Below are positions 1-12,195 of a DNA stretch of 64,000 bases, one piece after another (the stretch's first letter is position 1; each line of letters opens with the position of its first letter). Source of the DNA: Polydactylus sextarius (taxonomy: Eukaryota > Chordata > Actinopteri > Polynemidae); the NCBI GenBank assembly GCA_016801845.1, contig CM028925.1, forward strand, positions 7,018,501 to 7,082,500. The letters run 5' to 3'. The translations under genes were made by a program, and so were the position numbers. The notes under the pieces are model-generated. The model saw only the letters and a program-made list of their open reading frames with translations, was not told the origin of the DNA and made no database searches.

Positions 1-89
1 CCTCCTCCACTCGAGTGTTCAACACCGGGAGTTTGTGTGCGCATCCTCCTTCAAAATCATATCAGGAGGAAAATCAGCGATCTTTCAGA

Positions 90-620
90 GAGGGACAGGG
101 AGAACAATGTAGCTGCCCCAACGAAATCAAAACCAAGCAGCTCGCTCTTGATTTTTCTATTTTTTTTAGAAAACAAGAAAGCAGTAACAAATCTCGGTGG
201 AGCCGAGGAGGAGCATGTGAACGCTTTGAGCTTCCTTGGAATCACTCGTCACACCCCTCGCTCGCCACACAAAGCGCAGACTAAATTAAAACTAAAATCA
301 CCTGTGCCGCATTCTTGTTAACTCGCTCAAAGAAGCAATAGAAAACATCCTAATTGACGTGGGACGTTGGCGGCCCAGGACAGCAGGGCGATTAAAACCA
401 CCAGGAACATCGTCGGCGCCGCTGATCCTGGCGAGGTGAGGTGTTTTGCACCGAGCCAAGAGGATACTAAAACACAATAGTCACCCCTGACGCAGCCTGT
501 TTATCCTGCTGCCGTCTGGCAACCGATACTGAAGTATCTGCCATCCGTACCAACAGACTCCAGAACAGTTTCTGTCCTCGGGCTGTGAGACTGCTAAATT
601 CATCCTCCACACTTCACTGT
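90..620 (+). pseudogene. Decayed LINE reverse-transcriptase C-terminal region (L2/CR1-clade-like)
   Basis: This is the back end of a non-LTR retrotransposon ORF, readable only by hopping between frames. In order it shows ENN then IKTK.LALDF (near 105-165), GGAEEEHVNALSFLGIT (about 196-245), DSRAIKTTRNIVGAADPGE (379-435), LLPSGNRY (506-529) and RTNRLQNSFCPRAVRLLNSS (546-605). That order matches the post-catalytic part of fish L2/Rex1-type reverse transcriptases (KTKEL.VDF, then SFKFLG, then SR...TA..I.G, then LLPSGRRYR, then R..RL.NSFFP.A.RLLN). The frame changes several times, a stop follows LLPSGNRY, and the stretch between SFLG and DSRA is too short, so an internal deletion is likely. The catalytic YxDD part lies before the window or is lost. 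An AT-rich tail resembling a 3' UTR follows. The exact clade is uncertain. Confidence 0.75.
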
Positions 621-2380
621 GAAAAATACTTCTATTTTTATGACTTGATTATTTATTTATTCATTTATGTAACTTTTTCTTTTTTTTTTCTTTCGTTTTT
701 AACATTACAGCACCACCTCTATAATTTTGTAGCAAAGTCCTGTGTTGTATGATGAGAAACTAGACCGAGACAATATATTATCATTATTTGAACATATAAT
801 TTATCTTTTATGACACTTTGTATACATTCCCTCTAGATTTAAGAGGGAAATGATGTATTTTTTTATTCCACTTCCTTTGCTTGTAGTCATTAATTTCTTC
901 TAATATTAAAACATGACGGGGTTATAAAATCTCAAATAATTTTAAGTTTTAACCAACGCAAAGAATATAGCCGAAGATATAGTTAAAAATGTAAACGTTA
1001 TTTCACATTTCTTGGGTAATTTCACACATGTATTTACCATAACACCATATCATGGGACATTAAATTGTCACAGAAAAAAGTTAAATAATACTATGTTGAT
1101 TGTTTTTTTTTTTTTTTTTTAAATAATAAATAACAGACTTTGAATTATGGATCTGATTCTGACATTAAAAAAAAAAAAAGAAACTACTTGCGTGAACAAG
1201 TTTTGCTCAACTGTTGAAAAAAAAAAAAAAAATCTTAAGTGAATATAGTCAGGATTTATGTTTCCAGATAGCAGCTTTAAATTAGAAGCCATCTGGAGGG
1301 GATAATTTCACACAAAAAGGAAAATGCTTGCACGCTGTAAAAATTGTGCTTATGGCTGTAAAGTACAACACGGTGCCTATAATGCACAGTGTGCAGCTGG
1401 TTGGGCTGCTTCTATAAATGTGCAACCCCGGACAACTGAGCAGCTTTTTCTTCTCTCTCTCTCTGAGTGAGTGTGTGTGTGTGTGTGTGTGTCCATGAGG
1501 CTTGTTCACATCTGCTCTATGTAACGTACATGTTTACAGAAGCCTGCATTATAAGGAAAATACGTCCAAAAGGCTAAAAATAGACGGTAGACGGGCGTTG
1601 TTTGGTTGGTACATTTCCATACCTCGGCTCTGCTGGAAGCCAACACAGAAAGCTGTCAGAGGAAGTAACTTACCCTCAGAGACGACGTCCTCTGAGGACT
1701 AAACCTCGAACACAAACAGGAATGTTAATCAACCTTCGTTTGCTGGCAGTGAATCTAAACATGAAGTTTTTCATCGCCTAAAGCGCAGCACAGAGCTGCC
1801 TGGAAGTGTTTATTTTTTAAAGAAAACATATACATTTTTACTTTTGTTTTTTACTTGCCTGCAGCCATTAGAATACTTAAGAATTTACAACTCTACGTGA
1901 TTGCTGATGTTGTGTATTTTCCAATGAAAATAGAAGCTAGAAGTGGTCAAACTGTGTGAACTCTGATGTGACCGACACGAGGACTGATTGTTGGAAATGT
2001 TCAAGTGTTCATGCATCGCTTTGCTCTCGTCTCAATACGTACTTTATAATGATGAGGGGGAAAAAAAATCTTTATGTTGCATCAGTAGCACATGTAGCTT
2101 TCGTTTTTTTCGTCTTCTGACACTTTCAGAGATTGATTTTTCACTATCAGTCGCTTCACTTGTTTCAATATGACAGCTGGACCAAAACAGAATAACGAAG
2201 GGTCATTCGAAGTTGAACTTGTCTCGGCTTACGCTGTCTCAGCCAATCAAATACTACATCAAATGATGTGCTATCACACATGCAGCTAATGGTGTGTTTC
2301 TGCCATATACTGCACCACCATCATAATTTTTACTGGGGTTTTATTTTTGAAGGTTATAAGGAAATATTCAACTTTTTTCA

Positions 2381-2383
<3 letters not shown>
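621..2383. other. Spacer, AT-rich with simple repeats
   Basis: No gene seen. The first part may be the LINE 3' UTR. It contains poly(T) near 1104-1120, poly(A) near 1169-1180 and 1217-1231, a (CT)n/(GT)n microsatellite at 1452-1492, and a small inverted repeat (CCTCAGAG with CTCTGAGG) near 1674-1698. Confidence 0.6.
1452..1492. repeat. (CT)n followed by (GT)n microsatellite
   Basis: A short pyrimidine (TC)n run passes through GAGTGA into eleven GT units. Confidence 0.95.

Positions 2384-2416
<33 letters not shown>
2384..2416. repeat. (AT)n microsatellite
   Basis: About 16 uninterrupted AT units. Confidence 0.95.
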
Positions 2417-2422
<6 letters not shown>

Positions 2423-2936
2423 CAGGGTAAATATGAGGCTGTATCCAAAGCCCAGATAACTAATGGAAGCATAAAATTGGCTCAGCTCTGTCCAAATGTA
2501 CCAAACTCTGCCAACCGCCACCTCTAAAGCTCACTTATTATCACATTATCCCTCATTTGGTGAATCTGTACAAACAGTGAGGTGTTAAAACATCATTTGG
2601 CCATTTTACAGAGAAACGATGTGCTCAACGGTTTCCTGGCTTGAAATGGGAACTGGAGGAGTCCCAGCAGCAACTGGTCACTAAAGTGTGATGCTCGTTG
2701 GATTAATACAAAGAAAGAAGAAATAATTAAAAAATGTAAAAAAGCCTGTAGGCATGTAACAAATGGCTTTAATCATGAGTTATACCCCATTATGTTGTTA
2801 TTTGGTTTCACGTTTCTTCATGTTGGTATCTGATTGGTGACAGTACGTCAGACATTAGCCTTCGTAGCATAGTGTCACTTTAATTTTAGTTTTTTGTCAG
2901 AATTTCCATTCAAAACATGGTCGTTGAAGTTGCATG
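2417..2936. other. Spacer
   Basis: Unique-looking AT-rich sequence. No gene, RNA or transposon motif recognised. Confidence 0.5.
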
Positions 2937-3208
2937 AAGTGTAAACTATTGCACATGGTTATGAGAGTAAATAAATTATTGCACATGGTCTATTGTAAAT
3001 TGCACAAGGTTATGAGTCCAGCAGGGCTGTAAATATAGTAAATATAATAAATATAAATGAAACATAGATGAAACTATAAGAATAGAGAAAAATATATGTG
3101 TATATATGTTTGTGTGTAACATATACTATGTATTGCACAAGGTGACATGGTTATGTAGGGTGAACTGATTATTGCACATGGTTATATAGTCTACTGCACA
3201 TGGTTGTA
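2937..3208 (+). repeat. Degenerate short repeat with core TTGCACATGGTTAT
   Basis: Six variants of the core (TTGCACATGGTTAT, TTGCACATGGTC, TTGCACAAGGTTAT, TTGCACAAGGTGACATGGTTAT, TTGCACATGGTTATATAG, CTGCACATGGTTG) occur in 270 bp, split by an ATATAAATA-rich middle. The spacing is irregular, so this is not a clean tandem array. Fish LINE 3' UTRs often carry TTGCAC-rich repeats like this, so derivation from a LINE tail is plausible but not shown. The end runs into a CAGACAGACT direct duplication near 3222-3242. Confidence 0.6.
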
Positions 3209-3317
3209 GTCTGGTGACACCAGACAGACTCAGACAGACTGCTCCTCTCTGTCCTTCAGTCTCTCTGTTCTTTCTGTTCGACGTACAAAATGATTGTTAA
3301 CACATGTTTGTTGCCCT

Positions 3318-3344
3318 ATTGGTTCCTCGTCGAGAGTATAAATA
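3318..3344 (+). promoter_or_regulatory. Possible core promoter: inverted CCAAT box plus TATAAATA
   Basis: ATTGG (reverse CCAAT) at 3318-3322 is followed by TATAAATA at 3337-3344. About 80 bp further on, an ATG at 3421 in good Kozak context (purine at -3, G at +4) opens a 113-codon frame with mixed composition and several cysteines, ending at 3762. The protein resembles nothing I recognise, and such arrangements arise by chance in AT-rich DNA. Treat this as a weak lead. Confidence 0.12.
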
Positions 3345-3762
3345 ACGAAAAACAGAATCAATATTTGCTGCGCTACGGATCTCACAGTTTTTTTTTTCTT
3401 ACCTTCCCTCTGGTTGGGAGATGGTGACGGGGGGAGAGGGACTTCAATCAAACGGCGTTGGTGATGACGTGTGGATTGACAAGCCTCGGTGCCAATCATC
3501 ATGCCCGCAGGTGACGCTGTTTGCGGGAAACGACGATAACAAATTAGCATCTGTCAGAGGTTGTCAGGCAGAGTGCCACAGCACTGGGTCAACAGCTGCC
3601 GGGGATGTGATTAAAGTGGCTGCCAAGATGATGCAAAAAAAGGCTCAGAAAATAGACTGCGACTTAATTAGAAATTCGTTATTGGCAGATCACTTCTATC
3701 CTAGATGGTTACAAAACATTTTGCAGACCACTGACCAATTTTTTTTTTTTAATTCCGTCTGA

Positions 3763-6059
3763 GCTACAAGTATTTATCACAACTTCTCTAAATCTGAATA
3801 ACAAAAGCTGAGCAAGAATGCCGGAGAACTAAAAACAACTTTTTTTTTGAATTTAGATCTAGGGTGATGGATGAGATCAACCCCATGTTTGGGACAGATC
3901 TAAACATGCAGAGACAGTAGTGAAGGTGGTCATTAGGTTCCTTTAAGTACAACGAAGAAGTAGTAGTAGAAGTGACTGACAGGTAAAAAAAAAAAAAAAA
4001 ACAGCCTTTAATATCCCTGCTCGCATGCATGACTACATCCCTTGTGCACTTTCCATCAAATCCATACGATGCCGTTATGATGGAGAGCAGACGCTGTGAG
4101 TTACCGGGCTCCCTGCTGGAAGCTGATACTTACAGTGACTGATGTTATGGGGGCCCCCACGCCTGGCTGGTCACTTTGAGGGCCTTTTTTTTTTTTTTTT
4201 TTCTCTCCACTGTCACCACACATCCGTCCTCCCCTCATTCATTCGCTCGCTCTCCTTTTTCTGAATCTCTGTCATCGGAGGTCATCAGCAGAACTGTCGG
4301 CGTGCAATTTGCAACACGACAGTAAAAAAAAAGTCTTGACAGACGAGCAAATGGAGTGTTCTGCCATAGAGCCGATCAGCGAAGCGGTTTTGACACGCAG
4401 GTCTGAGCGGAACGATTTAACGAACACACGACGTGACTCCCATGTATCATTTTTCTACACATACATACAGAATATGTACGCGTTGTCAAGTGCTGCATGG
4501 AATTCCAAGCGCATACTTTTTCTCTTTGGATTGTTCTCGGACGTGGAGTTGAGTTTCTGTGATAGATAGATAACTGGGAACACAATATCACACAGTGGTA
4601 CACATGCGCACGCATATATAAAACTTGCATGGATGAACCTGATTAAAGTTCCGTAAATGTGGAAAGATATTCACCAATTTGAAACTCACAAGTGAAATAT
4701 TACAAAAACACTAACTGCACTGAGGTACAATAAGTTTTCATCGAAATGAGCTGCCGTCATCTTGTAGGAGTTACATTGTTCCCCATTAGCAGTCAGCTAA
4801 GAGACAAGTGCTTAGGGACCGTCTACAAAGTGCAGTACCAAAAAAAAAGATACTGCAAAAATATGAAATACCAGTACACTTATACAGGTTAGTGTCACCA
4901 AATTCACTTCACATGTCAGTGGTGTCCTGTTCTATATACTACAACATCTGGATGGACTAAAGTTGCTTTGTGATCATTTTTGAAAGAAAATAGGATTATG
5001 TCTTACAAATACACATAATTATTATTAGTTTGCCCAATGTATGAGTGAAAATAGTTAGATATTGAATGTGAAAAGAAGAAAATTGTTGTTCTATAACACT
5101 GCGCTTTAAAAAAAAAAACGTATATGAATTTCCCACTTTGTGAATTATAATATTTTGATATCGCACCTGAAATTAGATTTGTGCAAAGATCAAAACTTGT
5201 TTTTCGTTTGTTTGAAATGTTCAAAGATTTCCATTATTGAAAATCTAGTTCTATTTTTATGTTGAAATGAAATGAAAAGAAAAGATAATGAGAAAATAAA
5301 TCTTTGTGTTCTCTGTAAAGTAGTTAGGAACAAATCAGTATTTGCAGGTTAAACTCTATTTTAACATTCACTGTTTGAGATATGTAGATATTGATCAGAT
5401 TGTAGAGTAGACTCATCGAGCCACATGTCAGCAGCAATGCGTCATGGTCAGATATTATTTTCCCTTCAAATTGATTTGGCTGAAAATGCTTGCTTTCTCC
5501 CACAATGAGGCAAAAGGTCATAGGTCAGCTACGCAGCAGTTTCTTTGTTCATTTGTCCCAGTTGTAGCACCAAAATAGAGGGGAAAAAAAAACACACACA
5601 CATATTTTATAGCCCATTGTTGCTAGTGACAGATGATGTCTTGGGAAGCTGTTTAAAAGAGAGGATGCGTCACTTTAAACTGCAGCGGGCTGTAACAATG
5701 ACAAACGCAAACGGATGAGGGCCGAGCGTGGTCGATAACAACACGCCAAGTGATGTCACGTCAAAGTCTTGTTTCCCGGTGTCTTGTGTCAGCGGTCAGA
5801 GTTGTGGGACCAACGTGCTGAACGCTATCATATAACATTTAGATGTGACCTTTAAGGATTGTTACTTATATAATCCTCAGAAGGCTCGTTGGTGAAGGTT
5901 CAGCAAGTCTCATGCTATCTAAAAATATACAGTGCTTTCAGTATCTTAACACAGGGGACGCAGGATTAAACCTTAGAAAATGTATTTTTTATTTCACTGT
6001 GTCTGCGACAGCAATGGACACATTTCAGATTTGTCATAAAATGTTAACACGAGCTGATT
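3763..6059. other. Spacer with poly(A)/poly(T) runs
   Basis: No gene seen. Poly(T) at about 4184-4202 and poly(A) at about 3986-4001 flank otherwise unique sequence. A CRE-like TGTCACGTCA lies near 5754. 5820-6059 shows nothing recognisable. Confidence 0.5.
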
Positions 6060-6575
6060 AAATTATAAGGTCATGGTGACTTCAGGAAACACATTTTTGT
6101 CCCTCTGAAGATAAGGATGTTTTTTGTAAACACGTTATATGAGCAATTTCCACAAAATTTGAAACAAACATGGTTAAAGTTCAAAGGTCGCTGTGACCTC
6201 AGGAAACACATTTTCTTGCTGATTTCTCTAGAACGCCTTAAGGGATGCTTTTAAAATTTGGTATGAATACTCACTTGGGCTCTGAGGTCATGGTGACCTC
6301 ACAAAATCTGTTTTTGTCTAGAAGGAATTTCACGACATCTGGCACAAATATCCCCTTGGAAAAAGTATGAACTCATAGAACTCATAGTGGTTAAAGGTTA
6401 ACATGATTTCTCTGGAACACTGTGAGGAAATCCTCTCCTTTCATTATTCCTTAGACATGAATATTCACTTGGACTGGAGGATGAACTGATTAGAATATGA
6501 TGGCGTAAGATCAAAATCACTGTGGCCTCCCAAAGGCAAGTTTTTTTTTTTTTTTGGCTACAACTCGTGTGAATT
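6060..6575 (+). repeat. Degenerate satellite-like array, unit about 105-115 bp
   Basis: The head motif AGGTCRYKGTGACYTCA followed by RRAAACACATTTT recurs at 6068, 6185 and 6286, with weaker versions near 6393 and 6513. Each unit continues with a phrase on the pattern CTCTAGAAC...TTTGGTATGAATACTCACTTGG. I recognise this as a common teleost interspersed minisatellite-type repeat, built from GGTCAAAGGTCACTGTGACCTCA-like units. Units are strongly diverged. A lone unit of the same family is at 59754-59834. Confidence 0.7.
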
Positions 6576-6950
6576 GAATTACAACTTATTTGACAACTGG
6601 ACTGGTTGGTGGGAAAATACAACTGCGTTTGCAACGGTGGCAATGCTGGTTAAATATTTTCCAACCGTTTGGGAACCATAATTTGAAAACACCAGTTTGT
6701 CTGTTCAGAGCTATAAACAGCGTCCATTATTGCAGAGGACAAAGCTTAGTGCTGGTTGGGAACGACAAAAAGAGTGAAATGCCAATTTGACAAATTATTG
6801 TTTGTTTGTTCGTGGAAAAAAAAAAAAAGATTATATAACCCTAAACATCCTCATGATTTTGGACATTTTAAGTGCTTTTTCTAAATGTGGACAACTTTTG
6901 CTCCAGGTGTCAATTGAAAATTCAGGCGCATCATAAGATCATAAGTGCAG

Positions 6951-6981
<31 letters not shown>

Positions 6982-7575
6982 CAAACAAAAAATGCTTTAA
7001 ATTAAAAATAGAAATGAAAAAAAAAAAGTCATTTGATACTTTGGCCTTTGCCGTGTTTGATCTAGATGAAAAAAGTCAGATTTTACACTGTTCTGTGTGG
7101 GCCAGATACACACACAAAAAAAAGAGGACAACATCTAGGAAAGTAGCCAAACTGATCCTTTAAGATAAAGTGACATCCTCTCAGCTGATACTGTATATAT
7201 GTCAGAGCCGTATCGATGATAACGCGACAAACACGGACATATCGTCAGTCCTTAACATCGTCGCACTTGAGAAAATATGAGAGTGAAAAAATATGCTAAG
7301 AATATATGATTCATACCAGTGGAGGCTTTAAAAAAAAATCTTTTGTAGTGAATTGTAGTGAATTGTAGTGAACAAAAAAAGTATATTAGCAGGCATTCAT
7401 TATGTGAGGCAGTGATTTAGAAGTAATGTGCAAAATTACCAGGACTTTGCAATCCATTATTGTGACTGATTTTTCACAGTGGGGGAGTAGCAAAGAGCAG
7501 AATAGAGTAGAATTAGGAATAAATGGTCTGGACTGGGCCTGTATTTTCTCACACATGCACACACCATGTACGTGG

Positions 7576-7619
<44 letters not shown>

Positions 7620-7879
7620 CTTCAAGCTGTCTTTTTAGCATGAACGTGTCACTTCATGTCACTATTTTTGCAAAAGCAGAGCTTCCGTGTTGTGTGATGT
7701 GTGATGTGATGTGCTCCCAGTGTGTGTGTGTGTGTGCATATGTCAACTGTACGCAATTGATTCAGCGTTCACATTTGTTCACCGTCATTTATTACCGGGA
7801 AAAAAAAAAAAACAGACCACGGATTCAACCTGCTGCAGGCTAGCCGGGCTATTTAAGGAAATCAGTCGCACCAAGTCTC
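6576..7879. other. Spacer with long poly(A), (TA)n and a 10-bp triplet repeat
   Basis: Contains poly(A) of about 23 at 6957-6980, a three-copy 10-bp tandem (GAATTGTAGT) at about 7346-7373, (TA)n at 7580-7613, a TGTGATG repeat followed by (GT)n near 7690-7736, and poly(A) at 7800-7812. No gene. Confidence 0.6.
7580..7613. repeat. (TA)n microsatellite
   Basis: About 17 TA units, directly followed by GTGTGTC. Confidence 0.95.
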
Positions 7880-8190
7880 TAATTGAAGACGATGGTGGTG
7901 GGGTGGCGGGTGGGGGCGAATGAGGACGATCGGAGGCGCAGAGGGAAAATGACAAGGAAGGGGGAGAGTGTTACAGAGAAAAAAAAAAAAAAGGAAATTA
8001 CAGGAAGCCGAGAGAGATGATGGCGAGGGGAAGAGAGTGCTGCCAAGCGCTGAAGAGAAAGGTGAAAAGGTCACAGGAGGGAGAAGGTGGAATTACGGGA
8101 GGTGAGGCCAGAGTACCACCTCTCAGAGTGAGAGTGATGGAGGTAAACAAGCTGTAGCAGGAGACAATGGAAGGGGTGGAGGAAAAAGGA
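7880..8190 (+). repeat. Purine-rich tract, about 300 bp
   Basis: The plus strand is strongly enriched in A and G, with repeated GAGG, GGAGA and AGAGAG blocks and an A-run at 7980-7992. There is no regular unit. It could form triplex or other non-B DNA, or be an old degraded (GA)n locus. No coding potential is evident. Confidence 0.5.
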
Positions 8191-8841
8191 ACGGCGACTA
8201 CAAATAAGACACTTGTTTAAATTCCAATTAACACGACCTTGTTATCGCAAATGTATGTAGCGATTTATATACGCCACAACAACAGCATCACTTTGAATTT
8301 ATCATAAGTGATTTCCAGAAGTGATATTTCAAGTCCCATAATTCACTGGAGGAAATTTCATCAGCCTTCACATGGGAACATGAAATAACAGGTTTCATAA
8401 CTGTTATTGTTTTTGTTAAAGTCGTTTTTTTTTTTTTTGTTTGTTTGTTTCTAGAAAGAGCTCTTAGCATGCAGGTAACACTAGTTGAGTGATGTAAAAT
8501 AAAATAAAAAAAAAAAAACATATTTATTTTTCCCCATGATTTAAAATATGACTCAGCTAAACCGTTTTATCGTCCTTCAGCCGAGCACGACAAAAAAAAC
8601 AAACAAATAAACACGTAATGTTTCTGTTAGAGGGAAAGAGAAACGTCAACTTTTATTTCCCGTTCTCTTGATGTTTATTTTGCCTTTTTTTTCGTTAGAT
8701 GGAGTGATTTAAATCAGTCGAGCATTGCTGGAGAGATGGCACTTCTGAAAACAACATCACCCGAAGCGTTATACCACTTTTATTTTTCTTTTGCTTGTTT
8801 TGCCTCACGCCAACACTTTTCCTGTTTGTTTTCTTATTGTC

Positions 8842-8878
8842 AAAAATAAATAAATAAAATAAAATAAAATAAATAAAA
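8842..8878. repeat. (AAAT)n/(AAAAT)n short tandem repeat
   Basis: Mixed AAAT and AAAAT units, about 37 bp. Confidence 0.9.
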
Positions 8879-10915
8879 CTGTTGCCGTCTTTGTCAGCAA
8901 CAAATGAGACCTGCAGCCACAGAAGAAATGATGTTTTTTTTTTTCTTCTTTCTTTCTTTTTGTGTTTTCCCTTTGTTTTGTTTTTTTTGTTGGTGGTGTT
9001 TTTGAGCTAAAGCTGCAATTAAGCCACGTCTGCTTGTTTTTATAAAGAGGGAGATTGAAACGACGGTGTGGCTCACTGCCCCCAGATATAATACGATTTA
9101 ACTGCTTTCATTTTCAACACCGTGATGAGAAAGTGGCCCTTAGTAGCTTGGTAGCTGCTGTTTAGCTGGAAGTTGTTGAGTTCTTGTAAATCACCACAGA
9201 AGGAAGCATCAAATAAGAAGGCGGTGGCAGTACTGTTTTTGTTTTTCACTTTCTCACCTACACGAAGGGAAATGTATATTTAGTTCCAGTGTATTTTGTT
9301 TTTAGCTCAATCTGTAAAGCTCCACATGATTTGATTTTTTTTCCACACAAGGCAGAAATAAGTGCCAGAGCTGTTTACTTGAGAGAATTGATTATCACAT
9401 TAGCTCTGACTTCCAACTCCTTTTTCAGCCTCCGTCTTACGTGCGTCACTTCAAAAATCTCATGTGTTTATATCCCTTCTGCTGTCAGAGCGTATTTTTA
9501 GATGTACTTTTAAACCACGATGCCTGAGTCCATAGGTGCATCACGCACACAATCAGCTATAGTGCCAACTAATTAAGAATTCATTAAGATAACAAGTCAA
9601 TGCACTGAGATTAACGAGCAAACTCTTTTCACTCAGTCGCTGGGGTAACGGGCAACTTGAGAAAACCGTAACGCCTTTACAAAAAAAAAAAAAAAAAAAC
9701 AGTGAAGCCGTCCACCAAGACGAACAACAGTGCTTTATGTATATTTATGTGACCTTTGGTAACCCTGCAAGACAAGAAAAACTGCATAAAAGGTTAAGGA
9801 CCTTGAATATTTTGAATAATTTCACGGTCTGAAAAGTGGGGATGGGAATTACTGACCCATAGCTTCCATAAAACAAAACAAAAACGGTGACATCAAACAG
9901 GAAAGTGACGAACTCTTCTCAATCACCGTCGGATTAAATTGTGATAAACTGTATTTCTAACATTTAAACAATTTAATTTGACTCAGTTTAGTTTCTATGT
10001 GTTGTTAAATCCCTCCCAGTTCTTCATCTATGATCTTTATTACAGCGGCACTCGTTATTACAGGCTGTAACAGATTAAAATAAAACCAATGATGAGGAAC
10101 TGTAATTAACTTTATGTCTTCCATTAGATTACACACACAATACAATTCAATACAATGGTGCCACGTTTGATGATAGCTCATGGGTAAAGATATGAAGAGG
10201 AAGAGAAAAAAAAAAGTGTCTACAGGAGAAGAGAAACGGAGGCAGTGGAGGAGATGAGAGTAAAAGCAGCCGAGGCTTTAAACCAGAGAAAATCAGTATT
10301 CTCCAGGAGGGTCAGGGGATTAGTGAAGGGCCACTGACACGGTCCTGAGAGGAAACCTTTAAGAAAATGAGGGTTATGTTGCAAAAGTGAACAAAGACAA
10401 ATAGGAGCTTTGCCAAATAAGTGGGGGATCCCCTGGAATAAAAGCAGGACATCTGTTATAGTCACTTGGGTTTTTTTTTTTTGATAATCATGTCCCACTT
10501 TTGTTATAAGTGTTGTCCCAGTTTTTGAAGTGAAATTTTGCCTTTTGGACTAAAGGGGACAAGTGGATGTGTCAAGTCTCTTGCGAACGTGACACACAAG
10601 TGGATACTTTTTTTTTTTTTTTTTTTTCGTAACCGTATGTGCAGTTTTCCTGGTTAAGAAATTAACATTGACCTCGTGTGGTTGCGTCATGCAGCATACA
10701 CGTACAGTGTTGTGACATTCAATGGGAAAAAGGCCTCCTCCTTTACTCGACTGCTAATTGCGAAGCTCAGATGTTATTCTCAGTCATTCCACTGCACTTG
10801 AAGGCACACAAAGCCTTGTTATAACATAATTAATACACGTTGGAGGCATCATTAAGAGTCTAATTTAATCCATCTGTCTGTTGGTGATTGCATAGAGCCG
10901 GCTTTGGAATAATGA

Positions 10916-10947
<32 letters not shown>

Positions 10948-11119
10948 TGATTTAGAGACACAATACTTTGATAATATTGTCCCACTATATTCAGCTATTA
11001 GCATATCTTCAGTTGCCGTTAAACACATTGCAAGATAAGGCCTTGAACTGAAGTTTGTGACTTCTTTTTCGTGAATGAAATGAAACTCACAAGTGCTCGA
11101 GGGTTGGACGCGATGAGAA

Positions 11120-11145
11120 AACACACACACACACACACACACACC
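11120..11145. repeat. (AC)n microsatellite
   Basis: Thirteen AC units. Confidence 0.95.
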
Positions 11146-11600
11146 CTTTAACAAACCAACAAACAAGCAGCCGTTATAGGGCCAGAATCTGAGGATTAGA
11201 GGGACAATCTTGAAAGGTTTTCTTCTTATTTTTTTATTTATTTTTTTCTAATGGCACCCATGGGTCCAACCAAGGGAGATTTAACCAAAGGATTATGGGA
11301 GTCCACTGGATTTGTCCAAACTGGTTGGCTTATATGTGTTACTGTGGTGTTCCCTTGATTTGTTTTGTCTTTGGATTTCTACATCGAACACTCTGTAACA
11401 CATTTTTTTTTTTTCCAAGACATAAATTCGTTCATATGTTCTCGAGCACTTAAACTACGCCCTCCAGTCATTGGCTCACATCCCCGTCGCCTCTCTCCCA
11501 GCTGCTGCTGTGGGTCTCTGGCACCTGGTGTTACCAGGTGTTTCATATCATATGCACGCTGCGATGAGGTCTGTGTTGGCTGGAGGTTCCATCCACTTGT

Positions 11601-11664
11601 CTTTTTTTTTTTTTTCTTTTTAAATAAAAAAAAAAAAAAAAAAAAAAAAAGAAAGAAAAACGCA
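11601..11664. repeat. Adjacent poly(T) and poly(A), quasi-palindromic
   Basis: T14, C, T5, AAAT and then about 24 A followed by GAAAG. The two homopolymers face each other and could fold into an A:T hairpin of about 20 bp. It may be the junction of two retroposon tails in opposite orientation. Confidence 0.8.
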
Positions 11665-12195
11665 TCTTCAAGCAAACTCACTCTGAAATCCAATTCATCA
11701 TCCTGTCGACACACTGTCATTTATATTATTACAGCCAAGCACAGTGTTCACACCTCTCGGAATTGATGGCGAATACCTGGGGTGAAACCTTTTCATGACA
11801 ATGTTCATTCACATCCTTCTGTCAAAGTTATACATTGGTTTTCTCTATAGATAGATATATACATGCATGGAATACGTTTTAAATTTCCATTGCTCCTGTG
11901 TAAAAAAATGGATGTGTACAGCTGTCACACTTCGTTGAGATACTCTTATACATCCTTTACAACCTCCAGAGGCGATTCAGGCATTGAAAAGACGTCCTGT
12001 GGTACATCGAAGTCAAATAAATGTCAATTTTCAGATGAATTGGTCTTCACGCATCAAAGAAAATCACCCATTTTTTTGATTAAAGAACGCAAACATGCTT
12101 TGAAAGATGTTTTGCATCTGCACTTTTATTGTGAAACAGCAGCAGCAGGATGTTTCCATTGAATATATCCTTTTTTTTTTTTTTATGTCATTCAG

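Larger units (their letters stand above)
8191..11600. other. Spacer with many short A/T tracts
   Basis: No gene recognised. Holds poly(T) at 8425-8438, poly(A) near 8507-8518, an (AAAT)/(AAAAT) run at 8842-8878, a pyrimidine stretch at 8934-8995, poly(A) at 9680-9698, poly(T) at 10610-10627 and 10916-10934, and (AC)n at 11120-11145. The stretch 9080-9660 is low in repeats but shows no motif I can name. Confidence 0.55.

Noticed and set aside
1151..1180. LINE tail suggested by ATCTGATTCTGACATT followed by poly(A)
   Set aside because: Only a dozen bases match and no upstream LINE 3' sequence is seen.
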